Source: Canna indica
Lineage: Eukaryota > Streptophyta > Magnoliopsida > Zingiberales > Cannaceae
Assembly (NCBI GenBank): GCA_034359265.1
Contig: CP136890.1
Coordinates: forward strand, 88,933,501-88,997,500
Length of the DNA: 64,000 bases
Direction of reading: 5' to 3'
The notes below the pieces were generated by a model, which ran no database searches, was not told the origin of the DNA, and saw only the letters and a program-made list of their open reading frames with translations. Shown in pieces: positions 46,953 to 58,500 of this stretch; within the stretch, counting starts at the first letter, position 1; each line of letters begins with the position of its first letter. Position numbers and translations under genes: made by a program.

Positions 46953-48594
46953 CTAGTACATCCAGACGCAGGCGGCCACGCGGGCCGAACAGGTGGCAGC
47001 CTCCACCAGCCACAGAGTCACGTAGATTTATTAACGTGATTGGGGAGCTGTAATATATCATAAATTATGAATCATTACAAATTCATTATATCATAATATA
47101 ATATTAAAATTTATTTTTATTATGCAGGTTCGAGCAAGAAGAAGTGTCGAGAAGCATTCCTTCTACTATTCGACGATACAAGCACGGGGCATGGCCTATG
47201 TGGTCTCATGTGCCTAGCGAGCACGTCGACATGTTATGGCGCGAGTTTGAGGCACATATTATTATTTTTTTATACATGCATGATGATTAATATTGGTACT
47301 GATATTATTATTCTGCAGGCTCGCTATACATGGGCTGAGGACCAGAGTCCCTTCATTTACGCTGCCTGGGAGGCTATTTCCCGGGCAAGGTACAACGGGC
47401 AGCTGGGGCAGGCTCGGTCCCAGGCGATGGCCCGAGCTGGGACCACTAACATCGCGAAGACTCGGGGATACGGCCCCGGTTGGATTACTCCGAATATATG
47501 GGACCAGCTCGTGGGAATATGGTCGACGGATCGATGGCAGGAGGTTTCTAGGAATGCAGCTAGAAATCGCATGTCGGGGGGAGCAGCGCGTCACACCGGC
47601 GGCTCTATTGCATTTGCAGTGCACACGAACCGTATGGTAAGTATACCTTTTTAATTATATATTTTATTTATTACTATGTGTACTAATTAATGTATTATGT
47701 TTTGTAAATATATACGATGGTGTCGGATGACGGGACTGTCCAGCGATCCTCCCCCGATGGCGGTGTTTGAGCGGACTCACCGTCGAGCACATGGGACGGG
47801 GGAGTACATCGACAACCGTGCTGCATACATTATGGTAACTATATATTTATTTAAATTATTCATTATTTATAATTTAAGTTTTATGATAAATATTAAACAA
47901 AAAATCAAACTTGAGTAGGAGACCTACAACCAGATGATGGTGCAGTGCGAGGGCACCCCCGAGGACTTTGACGCAGCAACGTGGGTCGAGGCCGCTGGTG
48001 GTTGGGACCATGGCCGCGTATATGACTTTGCAGATAGTGGTCATGCGCGAGCCGTGCTAGGGCCACTTGGGGCACCGACCCCTCCGGTCACTGGTGAGCG
48101 GCCGTCCACCTCCAGATCTAGTTATGATCATAGTAGCAGAATAAGGACTCTAGAGGATACGATTGCGCGTCAGACTGAGATGATGGAGCGCTAGAGTCAA
48201 ATGATGGCGGAGATGCATGCTATGTTACGCAACATGTCAGGTCATCCCGAAGCAGGCATCTCTTCGGCATCATCTCATCCATCGTCCTCGAGTCAGTCCA
48301 CGCCGGTGTACACTCAAGCACTCCAGACCCCGCCAAATGATCGAGGTCATCCTCCATCGTCATCGTGAGATTTTTTTATATTGACTTTGTTACTGAGATA
48401 TTATACTTGTTTAATTTATTTTGTTTGGATATTGATACTTCAATTTTGCATTTGAATAGTTTTTATACTATTGTGGATAATTATAAATATAAATATAATT
48501 GTTTTGATGTATATCTTGGTGTATTTGTGATGTGTGTATGAGTGTGTGAGTTATGTATCAATGGAAATTTGAAATTTTAATTTTTTTCGTTTCC

Positions 48595-48921
48595 AGGTTC
48601 ACATCATCAGCAACGGCTTTTCCACGGTCGTCCGTGGGAAAGCCGTTGCTGATGACCTACAGCAACAACTTAGCGACGGTCTTTTACTAACAACGTTGCT
48701 ACGGACTCACCAGCCGTTGCTATTAATGTTTTCAGCAACGACTTCATGTTCGTGGTAAAACCGTTGCTGATAATATTATTAGCAACGGTCCGAGCGGCCG
48801 TTGCTAAGTTATCAGCAACGCGCTTTTCTGCCACGGCTCTGTTGCAACGGGTAGGGCCGTTGCAAGCCGTTGCTGATGGTTTTCAGCAACGGCTAGAGCG
48901 CCCAGCAACGACCGTAGCGTC
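48595..48921. repeat. Right subterminal repeats of the outer CACTA (truncated)
   Basis: Dense CAGCAACGGC/GCCGTTGCTG motifs equivalent to the left subterminal region of the inner element, here in inverted orientation. The array stops near 48921 and no terminal CACTA repeat follows. Confidence 0.7.
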
Positions 48922-50629
48922 TCTCGTACCCGTACTCGCACCCGCGACGGGTATACGTCACCCGTCCTCGCGTATGTAATTAATACCCGTGAATATTCGT
49001 TGATACTCATTTAAGTTATCAAAAAATATATTTTATTTTAATAATATATCATCAAGCATGTGATTTTCATTGTTTTAGTAATATACTATTCACTCTTATT
49101 TACAAAGAAACACTAAATTGTAAAACAAATTACATAACAATTAAATACTAAATCATAAAATTATCTTAAAAATAATAATATACATTCATACGATATAAAA
49201 TTTAAAATCAAAATACATTCAACTAAAACTAAAAAATACTATATAAAAAATCAAACTAAGCAGAAGTTACGGTTCTTAGATGGGTGATTTAGATTTATTT
49301 AAAGATTAAATATAAATATGGACCATTGAATATAATATATAAAATATAAATTTAATATTTAATATTTAATATATATATACATATATATATAGTGGATAGT
49401 ATAGTATATGTAATGTACCTATTTATTAATAAATGAGTAACCTGTATGACTGTATCCGTGGTTAATATGTACATTCGTCCAGTATGGGATAAATATCTCT
49501 AAATATTCGTATATAGATGCGAATAATATTATCATCCCTGTACGAGTTGGAGAGAAATTTGAATCGAGAGGGTCAGTCAAATTCGTGAAAGAAATATGAA
49601 AATTTAGTTGGGGCAAATTGAAAATAAGTCCATTATTATATAACGTAATATAATATAATAAACGAAAGGTTGATGGTTTGTTGGAGACGTCTGTATGGAT
49701 CATTAAATAGAATGGGGTTTTAAAAATAAGATATAAGAAAAAGTAGAATGATGAGCGTTAATGGTATCCACAGCACAATGTCGATGATCTTTATGTTATG
49801 TATTAAAAAGTAGCAAGTTGCACTTATTCTTCTATTTATTTAAGAATAATAATACATCTCAAAAAACATTACTTGGATTGTTATGATTATTTTTTGAAAG
49901 ATAATAAATTATTTGGGCGTTGGTGAAGTCAAAGATCGTACCGAATATTAAAATCTCTCGCAATAAGCCAATAACCATATTGCTTGTCGCTGCATGGGTC
50001 GTATTTGATTAGGAGAAAACATTATCTTATGAGTAAAATTAATTCTCTATTTTCTTTTTAATAAAATAAAAAATTATAATAGATAATCATATTAAGAATT
50101 AAATTTTAAATCTTAAATAATATATAATATATTATCATCAACTATATTATGATAGATGAAATTAGTTCTCCAATTAATTATTAGTTGTTGGCTGATTGCA
50201 TTTGCATTAATGTTTAGATTATAGTTAACTTGTCAAGTTAATAACATTATATGTTTTGTATCTATCAGAAGATTCGGATAGTATCAATAGTTAGAGTTTT
50301 GTTTTATTTTTTTTAAAAGAAAGATGAGACTATCGTCATACAATGCATTTCATGAGTATTAAGATGTATAATCCTGCGAAAGATACAGATCAATTGTTAG
50401 ATGTTTGAAATCGTAAAATGATAAATAATTATATGCATATATTTTGACCCTTTCCCGCTTGATAATTAATGTTAGATTATCAACACTATTTTATTGTTAA
50501 ATAAGTTGTGATAATACGTAGAATGTTTTGATAGTTTTGGAAAAAAAAATTCATCGTCAAATTTAAAATATTTTTTTCTTGAAAAAACTTTCCATAAGAG
50601 TTTTGTTAAAAAATAACAATTTATAATAA
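48922..50629. other. AT-rich spacer with a degraded repeat next to the CACTA
   Basis: It begins with ACCCGTACTCGCACCCG and GACGGGTA motifs (48936-48963), with weakly complementary TACCCGTGAATATTCG and CGAATAATATT sequences further right (to about 49550). It may be the remains of another inverted-repeat element that truncated the CACTA. The rest is low-complexity AT DNA. No gene was seen. Confidence 0.35.
50053..50159 (-). mobile_element. Short SINE-like repeat, family A copy 4
   Basis: Minus-strand order: AGTTGATGATAATATATTA, a decayed B-box (TTTAATTCTTAATA), TTTTTTATTTTATT, then an A-rich end. Flanks AAATTAATTCTC (about 50036) and AAATTAGTTCTC (about 50159) agree at 11 of 12, a likely target duplication. 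Confidence 0.55.
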
Positions 50630-51090
50630 GGTTAATTACATTATATAATTTTTTATATGTCCTGGTAGAATACTTCAATTTTTATTTTATTTTAATTATA
50701 TCGGTCAAACAATCTAGAGATATGTCGTTTTAAGTGTTGATGTGAATTAGTAGTCCACTTAGCACATTAAAATATAACAAAAAATATATAATTATCACGT
50801 AAGCATATTTTTTTTAACAAAGATAAAAAATCATCTATCTATTAGATGATTATATTAGGAATTAAACTCTAAATCTTTAAGCAACTTACAATATATTGTC
50901 ATCAACTGTGCTACGTGGCAACTGTGCTACTCATAGTTGGTGTCACGTAAGCATACTTGGAATCAATAAAAAATAAAATTAATTATATTATATATATTGA
51001 ATTTTGAGAGTTTTTTTAATTATATCATAACTTTTTTATTTGTATCAATAGGATACTCAGTTTTTATTTCGTTTGAATATTATTTGAGTT
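50630..51090 (+). repeat. AT-rich repeat, copy 1, interrupted by a SINE
   Basis: Blocks TTAATTACATTATATA, TTTTATTTTAATTATATC, GTTTTAAGTGTTGATGTGA, ACGTAAGCATACTTGGAATC and ATTTGTATCAATA occur in this order. The same blocks appear as reverse complement at about 51630-51985 without the SINE. The two copies thus form a separated inverted pair. No coding sequence. Confidence 0.55.
50808..50942 (-). mobile_element. SINE, family A copy 5, with perfect 13-bp target duplication
   Basis: Flanks TCACGTAAGCATA at 50795-50807 and 50943-50955 are identical, and the uninterrupted state is visible in the inverted repeat copy near 51800. On the minus strand the 135-bp insert has TAGCACAGTTG (A-box-like), TTGCTTAAAGATTTAGAG, TTTAATTCC (B-box-like), TTTTTTATCTTTGTT and an A tail. 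This is the best-bounded copy and defines the family. Confidence 0.75.
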
Positions 51091-51629
51091 TGCTGGATAA
51101 ACTCTACATTATTTGATGCCTAGTACTTAATTCTTTTAAGTATTATGCAATTTATAAAATTTTGGCACATTCATAATTTTGAGTATTTGTTATATTCAAC
51201 TTTTATATATAATCTTAATATTTTAAACGGTTGTTAGGTTTAAGGACATTAAATAGAGAACTTAACTTTCATATTAACCTATTGCATATTTATTTCCCAC
51301 TTAATATCTATTATTAGCAAACTAAATATTCTCCACCTATTAGATTTAAAATTATTAAATTGATAATTAATTGACAACGTGAATAAAATTGCTTCATAAG
51401 TTAAAATAGAACAGAATGAAAAACAATATCTTTGTACAATATAATTTTCTTCTATTAATACTATAATTAAGCACAAAGCCCGACTAATTTTCTCTTCGGC
51501 TTCTTCCAAAATGTCCATGTGTATTCAAACTTGAACATACGAAGCTCCAAATATTAGTACGAATCATTGGTACAAACTATATCATATAAATTTAGGATAA
51601 TAAAAAAGGTACAATATCATATTAGTTTG

Positions 51630-51985
51630 ATTGTGGGATATAATTGAAATAAAATAGAAAATAAATATTTTATTGATATAAATGAAAAAGTTGAGATATA
51701 GACCATATAATTGAATTTTTTTTCTTCCAAAATTCAAAATATATAATGTAATTAAATTTATTTTTTTATATTGATTTTAAGTATGCTTATATGGAAATTT
51801 TATATTCTGATTAGACTATTTATCCATGTCAATGATGTCACATCAATACTTAAATGGTATATCTCAAGTCGGTTTAACAACGTGATAAAATTAAAACAAA
51901 ATACAAATTGTAATACAAATAAAAATTAGATATAATTAAATAATTTTTTTTAAATTTAAGATATATAATGTAATTAATTGATTAG
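51630..51985 (-). repeat. AT-rich repeat, copy 2 (inverted)
   Basis: Reverse-complement counterpart of 50630-51090, lacking the SINE. Matching blocks include TTAATTACATTATATATC, TATTGATGTGACATC and AAGCATACTTAAAATC on the minus strand. It shows the empty target of the SINE at 50808. Confidence 0.55.
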
Positions 51986-53493
51986 GATAAATAATTTAAA
52001 GCCTCATTAACTACGGAGTATTTAACTCGGTCAAACTTCTGTTTCCTAAACAGATCTTCTACCTTCTAGAGATCCAAGTGGGCTCATCCTAGGCAACATT
52101 TTATCAAGTCAAATAGGATTTAAGAGAAGGAATTTATTACTATCCCAACCTAAATATTGAGAAAGAAACAAAAATTAAATCTCAACTAAAAAGATATACA
52201 TTTAAGTCGGATGGGCATCTTATGGGTCCCATGTCTCCATCAATCATCACACCTTGTCGTGTTGGATTCATACACTGGATATGAATGATAACTAGATTTT
52301 TTAAGCATCGTTACGATTGAATCTTGCACATGGTAATTCGTAAAAGCAAAAATATTGCAAGAACCCTCTTGCATAGTCAAGCAATAAAATAATATTCTCA
52401 AAAATTATTGTCTCAACCTATCCTCTAGCATGAATTTTTTAATTTGTGTCAGTATTATATTCGTTATATGCGGTTATAATATTAATTTATTTATCCTTTC
52501 GTTACACCAAAATGATCTTGGATAAATATTTATCCATCTGAAAAAAAACTCATCTTTAACAAGGCTAGAAGGGTTTGTTAAACAAATAATTAAACTTGGT
52601 GCAGTGCATAGTAGGAGTAAAAATCATTGGCAAAATATCATATTTATTTAAGATACCAAGCTTGCTGGTAAAAGAACCTCAAACACAAGCTTTTAAAAGT
52701 TGAATTGAAGTTGTTTAAGACAAGTTTAACTATTTGATAATTAAGTTTAAATGGAGTGCGGTTAAATTTTAATACTTCTCTATATTTTTTTTTAAAAAAT
52801 ATTAAGTCCAAAAAGTGGATACATACCGTGATTGAATTTAAATAATGAGTAGATGCGCATACACGTTTGTTTTATCAAATTAAAATGCTTAGCAAATACG
52901 TATTAAATAATGACATGTTTGCCTCAATAGGATTTAAGAGGAATTTGAATAAAATAACAATCCTCCTAGATAAATGCAGGATAAACAAAATAATTATAAC
53001 AATAAATAATTAATGTCCTTCTCTTCCCTCCGTCTTCTACTCTCTCCCACCATCGTCACCCGAGTAAGAGCAGCTCTGCCCTCGTGCAAATGTGCAATGG
53101 TGTCATTGCTCGCACTCGAATGTGACCTTCCTTCTCACGTAAGATTTTGAGACTCCAATCGTGATTTGAAAGCTATGTTTGCCACTCGATTTGGGAGCTT
53201 CATTTGTTGTTGTGCATGCAAAGCTACACTTTGAAATCTTCTCAAACAATTGAAAAGCTAAAAAATTCTAAATCTTAGCAATTTTTTTTTTGAAAAGCTG
53301 AATTCCTAAATCCTTAATTGAAATTTCATCCTAGCGCTGAACAAACGCCAATCAATTTCTATTTTATATTCGACCCAAATCCAATTCATCCTTATTTAAG
53401 GCAAACACAGATGTGTACTTAGGGTTTGTTTTAAAGAAAGAAAGAAAATGATGAAAAGTGTAAAGGGGGTGAAAATGAAAGAAATGCAACTTA
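51986..53493. other. Intergenic spacer
   Basis: AT-rich with no recognised gene. A slightly more GC-rich patch at 53010-53130 has short open frames with no recognisable domain. Confidence 0.5.
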
Positions 53494-54502
53494 GGTAGTG
53501 TTTGATTGGATGAAAATATGAAATAGAAAGAGAATGAAATACTATTCCCTATGCTCCACTTATTCTCTTGTTTGGTTGCAACTCATGGACAAAAAATAAG
53601 TGAGCCATAAGGAATATATAAGAAATAGATAAATAATATTATTTCCTATGCATAAGGAATATTATTTTTTATCTCAACCCAAGGAATAATATTCCTTATG
53701 ATATTTTTTTATATTGTCCTTCAATATTTATAATATTACATAATAATATAGAAAATTAAATTATTAAATTAATTTTAATAATTATTTATCTTAAATAAAT
53801 AATTATTATTTTATTATTAAATATTATTTTAATAATTTTTTTAAGATTGAGTTTTTTTATGAAAATAAATAAATAATAGTTTTATTATTTTAAATTAATA
53901 TATTATTTTCGTTAATCAATATTTTTATTATGCTATTATTAGTTAAAATAAATTATAACATAATTTTTAGAAGAACATTTTGATCATTTTTCTATATTAT
54001 CATTCAATATTTATAATATGAATATAAAAATTAAATTATTATTTTATTATTAAATAATATTTTAATAATAATTATTTGAAGATTTAATTATTTTTTATGA
54101 AAATAAAATAAATAATAGTGTTTTATTATTTTAAATTAATAAATTATTTTATATTGATCCATATTTTTATTATTATATTATTAATTAGAATAAATTAGAA
54201 TATAATTTATTATATTTTTAGGAGGGTATTTTAATTATTTCCTCTTAATTTATTATATATTATTGTGTTAAGTAAACAAAGTGAATATATTCAATTTTAT
54301 TAAGAAGAATATTTTGATCATTTAACTTTTTATTCCTTGTCTATTCCTTATGTTAATCAAACAAAATAATTATATTCTTACCTATTTTACAATGTCAACC
54401 AAATAAGATAATATTATTTCTCATCTATTCCATTCCTTGTCTATTTTTATTCCTTATTTATTCATATTTCTTATTAATTCACTCCACCCAATCAAACACA
54501 TC
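53494..54502. mobile_element. AT-rich terminal-inverted-repeat element, non-coding
   Basis: The left end GTAGTGTTTGATTGGATGAA and the right end, which on the minus strand reads GATGTGTTTGATTGGGTGGA, are inverted copies. Inner blocks such as AGGAATAnnATTCCTTATG also recur inverted. The interior is over 80% AT with two similar halves (about 53700-53990 and 54000-54240). No transposase and no clear target duplication. Confidence 0.6.
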
Positions 54503-55540
54503 TGAGAGTTTGAGACGTATTTTTCTTTTTCTTCTTCTTAAATAAACAAGTTAGTTTTCTTTCCTTTTTTTCTCTTTCTTCTTTTTCTTCTATTCTATAA
54601 TCATTTTCCTCTAATTTTTCATCTTCCTGTTCCAGGAAATCAATATCAGTAAAATAGATTGCGACACCACACTTGTTCAGCTATGTTTTATGACCCTATT
54701 TGCCAAAGACTTCATTTATATAGACTTAGCATCTAATATAGTATTCAAGTATGGCTTAAAAAGAAATACAAACTGCTCACACTCTCCGCAATATAAGAAA
54801 CTCCAATATAGTCAATAGATGGGAACCACCAAATATGATGGATTGGCAACTGGCAAGAAAATTTCTGGCTTCACTCGGACAAGCTAATTTTGGCAAAATA
54901 TTTTGAGGACTCGTTTAGCTAGAACAATAAAGAAGAGAATATAGAAAAGAAGAGAAAGGAAGTGTAGTTCGTAGATATAGTGTAAATAAACATGATAATC
55001 ATATAAACAAGTTCTCAGCTATTAACTTACTGCTAAAGTAAAAAAATTTTACCAAACAGAACTATGTTGAGGTATGTGTGTTGCGGACTTTCAATGTCAG
55101 GAAAGAGTCTTGACAATACTGATCCGAACAAGAACCTCTAACAAGGGCAACCAGGTGAAACAAATATGTTGAGGTATGTGTGTTGCGGACTTTCAATGTC
55201 AGCATAATATGGTTTTAACCAGTCTGGCAAGAAATAATCCTGCATCAGGTACAACTATAAAAGATCATTTTTCTTACCAATTGGTGGCTAAATAGATTCA
55301 ATTTAATAATTCCATCAAAGAGAAAAAAATTCAACACATTCAACAAGTAATATTTCCATTATTACAAAGAATGTATTACTATAAGACTAAAGTGTCAGTT
55401 ACCAAAATAACTAGGATAGACAAATTAAGTTGACATAAACTTGAATATCTAATTTTTTGAATTTTGTACTTGTATTCACACATGTCGCAAAGAGACAATA
55501 ATAGAAGACATTGACAACATAGTATATCATGGTACCTAAT
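54503..55540. other. Downstream region and probable 3' UTR of the WD40 gene
   Basis: No gene was recognised. A 37-bp direct repeat (ATGTTGAGGTATGTGTGTTG plus 17 bases) occurs at 55064-55100 and 55166-55202, 102 bp apart. The interval 55200-55540 is the likely 3' UTR of the minus-strand WD40 gene. Confidence 0.45.
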
Positions 55541-58500
55541 TCACAAGATGCACGAGTTCTCTACAACATCAGCCACAAAGATACTACCAGAGTCACACCA
55601 TCCTGCAAGAACATCTCCATTTGCACACTGCATGGAAAACAAAGTAGCAGGCATGGGGATATCAAAAAAATTAAAAAGTTGATGACAGCAGGAGCTGTAT
55701 TATGGAAGGGCCTTCTTGCCAGCACATGGATAATGATTGTCACTGAGACTTTATGATGTAGGTTTGAAATATAATCTTATGGTAATGTTGGTTCTTTGAG
55801 AAATTCTAGGTGGATTAAGAATATATATTGGAAAAGTAGGATCTTAGTAACTGATTAATATAGGTATAAATGTGATGATAATTTAACTGCATAAACCTCT
55901 GTATGGGCATTTGGATTTTTTTTATACAAAAATAAACAGGAGAGAGCATTACCTTACTAAAGCCCAACCAGTTTGAGTCTCCTCTAAAAGAGAATGCTTT
56001 CCTACTTTCTTTCCATGATCCACAAGTAACCTGCAAAATATGCACAAATTTAGTCCACAGGTTGGATTTTTTACCCGCTTGGACTGCCTAGTGCATTCTT
56101 CTCTCAGCTACTAGACATCATTAACTTTCAATTTATTAATAGTTTTTTTTAATCTAGGAATCAGATGAGAATAAAACAAGTCTGAAAACTTGTGTAGGCC
56201 TTAAAAATTTAAATAGCTAGTATCCTCACTAGCTTCATCTTTTAAACAGAGGTAATACAAGATACAAAGCATTTATGAAGAAACGTATGTGATAAAGAAT
56301 GCTTGAACAAATAAAGGATTCAGGATAAGTATCATTGATCAGACACTTTGGTTATCTTTCCAAGGAACTTCATCATTCTTAACCTACAAAAAAAAGTTAT
56401 AGAGAAAACTATATATCTAAAGAGGTTTGGCAAGAAGTCATTCCACAACCAGATGAATTAGAATAAGTAATCAAGAGGCACGATTGCAGAATGGTATGAA
56501 GTACTATAAGTGATGAAAGAGAATTGAAAAGTGAAAATTAATTCAAAGGCTTTGCATAAATGATTCCAGGATGCCAAATGTGAAACAATAGCCCAGCTAT
56601 AAAAATGCAAAGAAAAAACATTTTTATTTATAAAGATTTGATATCTTCAGAAGTGCCAAAAAAGTAGTACCAACTACCATGCAGTATTTGCTTGTGTTAG
56701 TTAAAAATCATGTAGGACACCCATTATGTAGAGAAACATAGCATGTTGAATGGACATCCACCTATATAGAGCAACATAAAGAAGCACAGGCACCTTTTCT
56801 TATTGATGTTTTGACTTCTTAATGCAAAAGGTATACTTTAAAACTAGAACTATGGTTTTCAATATCAAACAATTACCTCATAATCAACACCTTGGATGTA
56901 GATGTAATCAGGGTCCATTGTGGAGAAAGAAAGACCAGTTATCTGCATTTGAAAAAGGCAAAAACATTCCCATATAAATTTTACCATGTGCTTCATACTT
57001 GGATGTCCAATTCTTAATCAGATGAATATAATAGATAGTATTAAAGACGAATCTAGCTTAACTTTCTGAATAAATCTGCTAATTATGAAGATACAAACCT
57101 CATATTTTGAGCAGCTCACCCATCTTGAAATAGCAGACCACCTAACGTCAAGAGAAAAACAAAATGTTTTAAAAGAGTTCAATAATCAGCATTTAATTCT
57201 CATTGAAGTTGAAACGCCTATGAAACTCAACAATCAGTACGAACTCCAGGGCCAGCACATAACATAAAAAAAAGCAATTCATTTGCTGGAGATATATACA
57301 ATGGCATGACTCTCATTTCAATTCAAAAGTCTTCCTATAGTGAAAAACCTAATTACCAACCTGCGAGGGTCATAAACAGTAACAGCACGATCAGTCCCAC
57401 CAACAGCAATTTTTCCAGATGGTGAACTACACACAGAATATATGAGGTCTCCAATGGAACCACAAACACGTTGTACACATCCACCATTATGATTTGTTCT
57501 CAAGTCCCATATAGACATCTGGAGATCAGCACAATAAATGAAACAATATCTTTGAAGATGCTTGAAATTGTGATATAATATGTGGCAAAGTTAACTAAAC
57601 CTGAGAGCCTTCAGCAACTGCTAGAACAGTGGAACACCCTTCATAATGTGGATTATTAAAAAAGCTTAATGAAGCTGGGTACCACAATCTAAAAACCAAA
57701 CAACAGACATAAAATTAGAACCAGCTCCTCAATCTTAATTCAAAAATCTATTACTTGTCCAAAATTTGAAATTTTACACTAAAATGATAAAACACAAGGA
57801 ACTTATTTAACAAAACCAAAAACTTCAAAGGGGAAGATTCACATTGAAGCTACCTACGTGTTTAAACTCCTGATGTGAATATCTTGGTCATATACATCAA
57901 TGCTTTTGCAGAAGCTGCGGGCAACTGCAACCTGCAAAAGGAAAATATATGACACAAAAATAACAAGACCTGGGAGATTATTCATACAACAACCATAAGC
58001 ATAGCCATCTTCAGCGAACAATAATATTTTGTGTACCATATACTGTGACTATCTAGAAATAGAAAAGTATTTCTCCAAATATGTGTAGCACTTCTAAAGA
58101 GCACAAGGTTAATGATAAAAAAATATCAGTATAATCTGAACAAAATAGCATCTCATTTAATATGCAAATTATCCTGTGGAAAAAAATATGTGCATTAAAG
58201 AGAGTAGACAATTACATCATCACTTATGTGCCTCGAAGAATATATGCATTCAAAAGTGAAGCATGTAGAAAAGTAAAATTCAGTCTTTATAAAAATCCTG
58301 CCAAATGGTACCACTATAGCTACATAAGAGGGAAAGACCACTTGTATTGATCATCACAAGATCATCTAAAACCAAAAACCTTGAGAACACGAAAAACTAT
58401 ATCAAGATCACAAGAATTTTAATCTTCATATCTTAGGTGTTGATGAACAGTAGTTAGACATGCTTCAGTAATTTATCAGTATGGTTATCAGAAAGAGTAC

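Larger units (their letters stand above)
39596..48368 (+). pseudogene. Second CACTA gene (Ptta/En/Spm type) of the outer element, interrupted
   Basis: It starts MSGRGYRRMRASESPIGETP (39596-39719) and is cut by the inner CACTA inside codons for DAST. It resumes at 46953 with TSRRRRPRGPNRWQ-type residues. Later exons are at about 47127-47253 (FEQEEV...WREFE), 47319-47635 (ARYTWAEDQ...HTGGS...TNRM), about 47715-47833, and 47919-48368. The last exon has the same 450-nt length as its intact homologue but carries TAG at 48192-48194 where the other has CAG. It is dead through both insertion and stop. Confidence 0.85.
38375..48921 (+). mobile_element. Outer CACTA element, transposase-deleted and right-truncated
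   Basis: The left end CACTACTAGAAA is at 38375-38386, followed by subterminal CAGCAACGGC motifs. Next comes a TATA-like TTTATATAGG (38618) with a GC-rich leader, decayed 26-bp repeats (about 39100-39230), and then directly the start of the second (Ptta/En/Spm-type) gene at 39596. The TNP2 gene expected between leader and second gene is absent. A younger CACTA occupies 39720-46952. The remaining second gene and right subterminal repeats run 46953-48921. No terminal TTTCTAGTAGTG is found on the right, so that end is lost. Orientation is opposite to the inner element. Confidence 0.8.
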
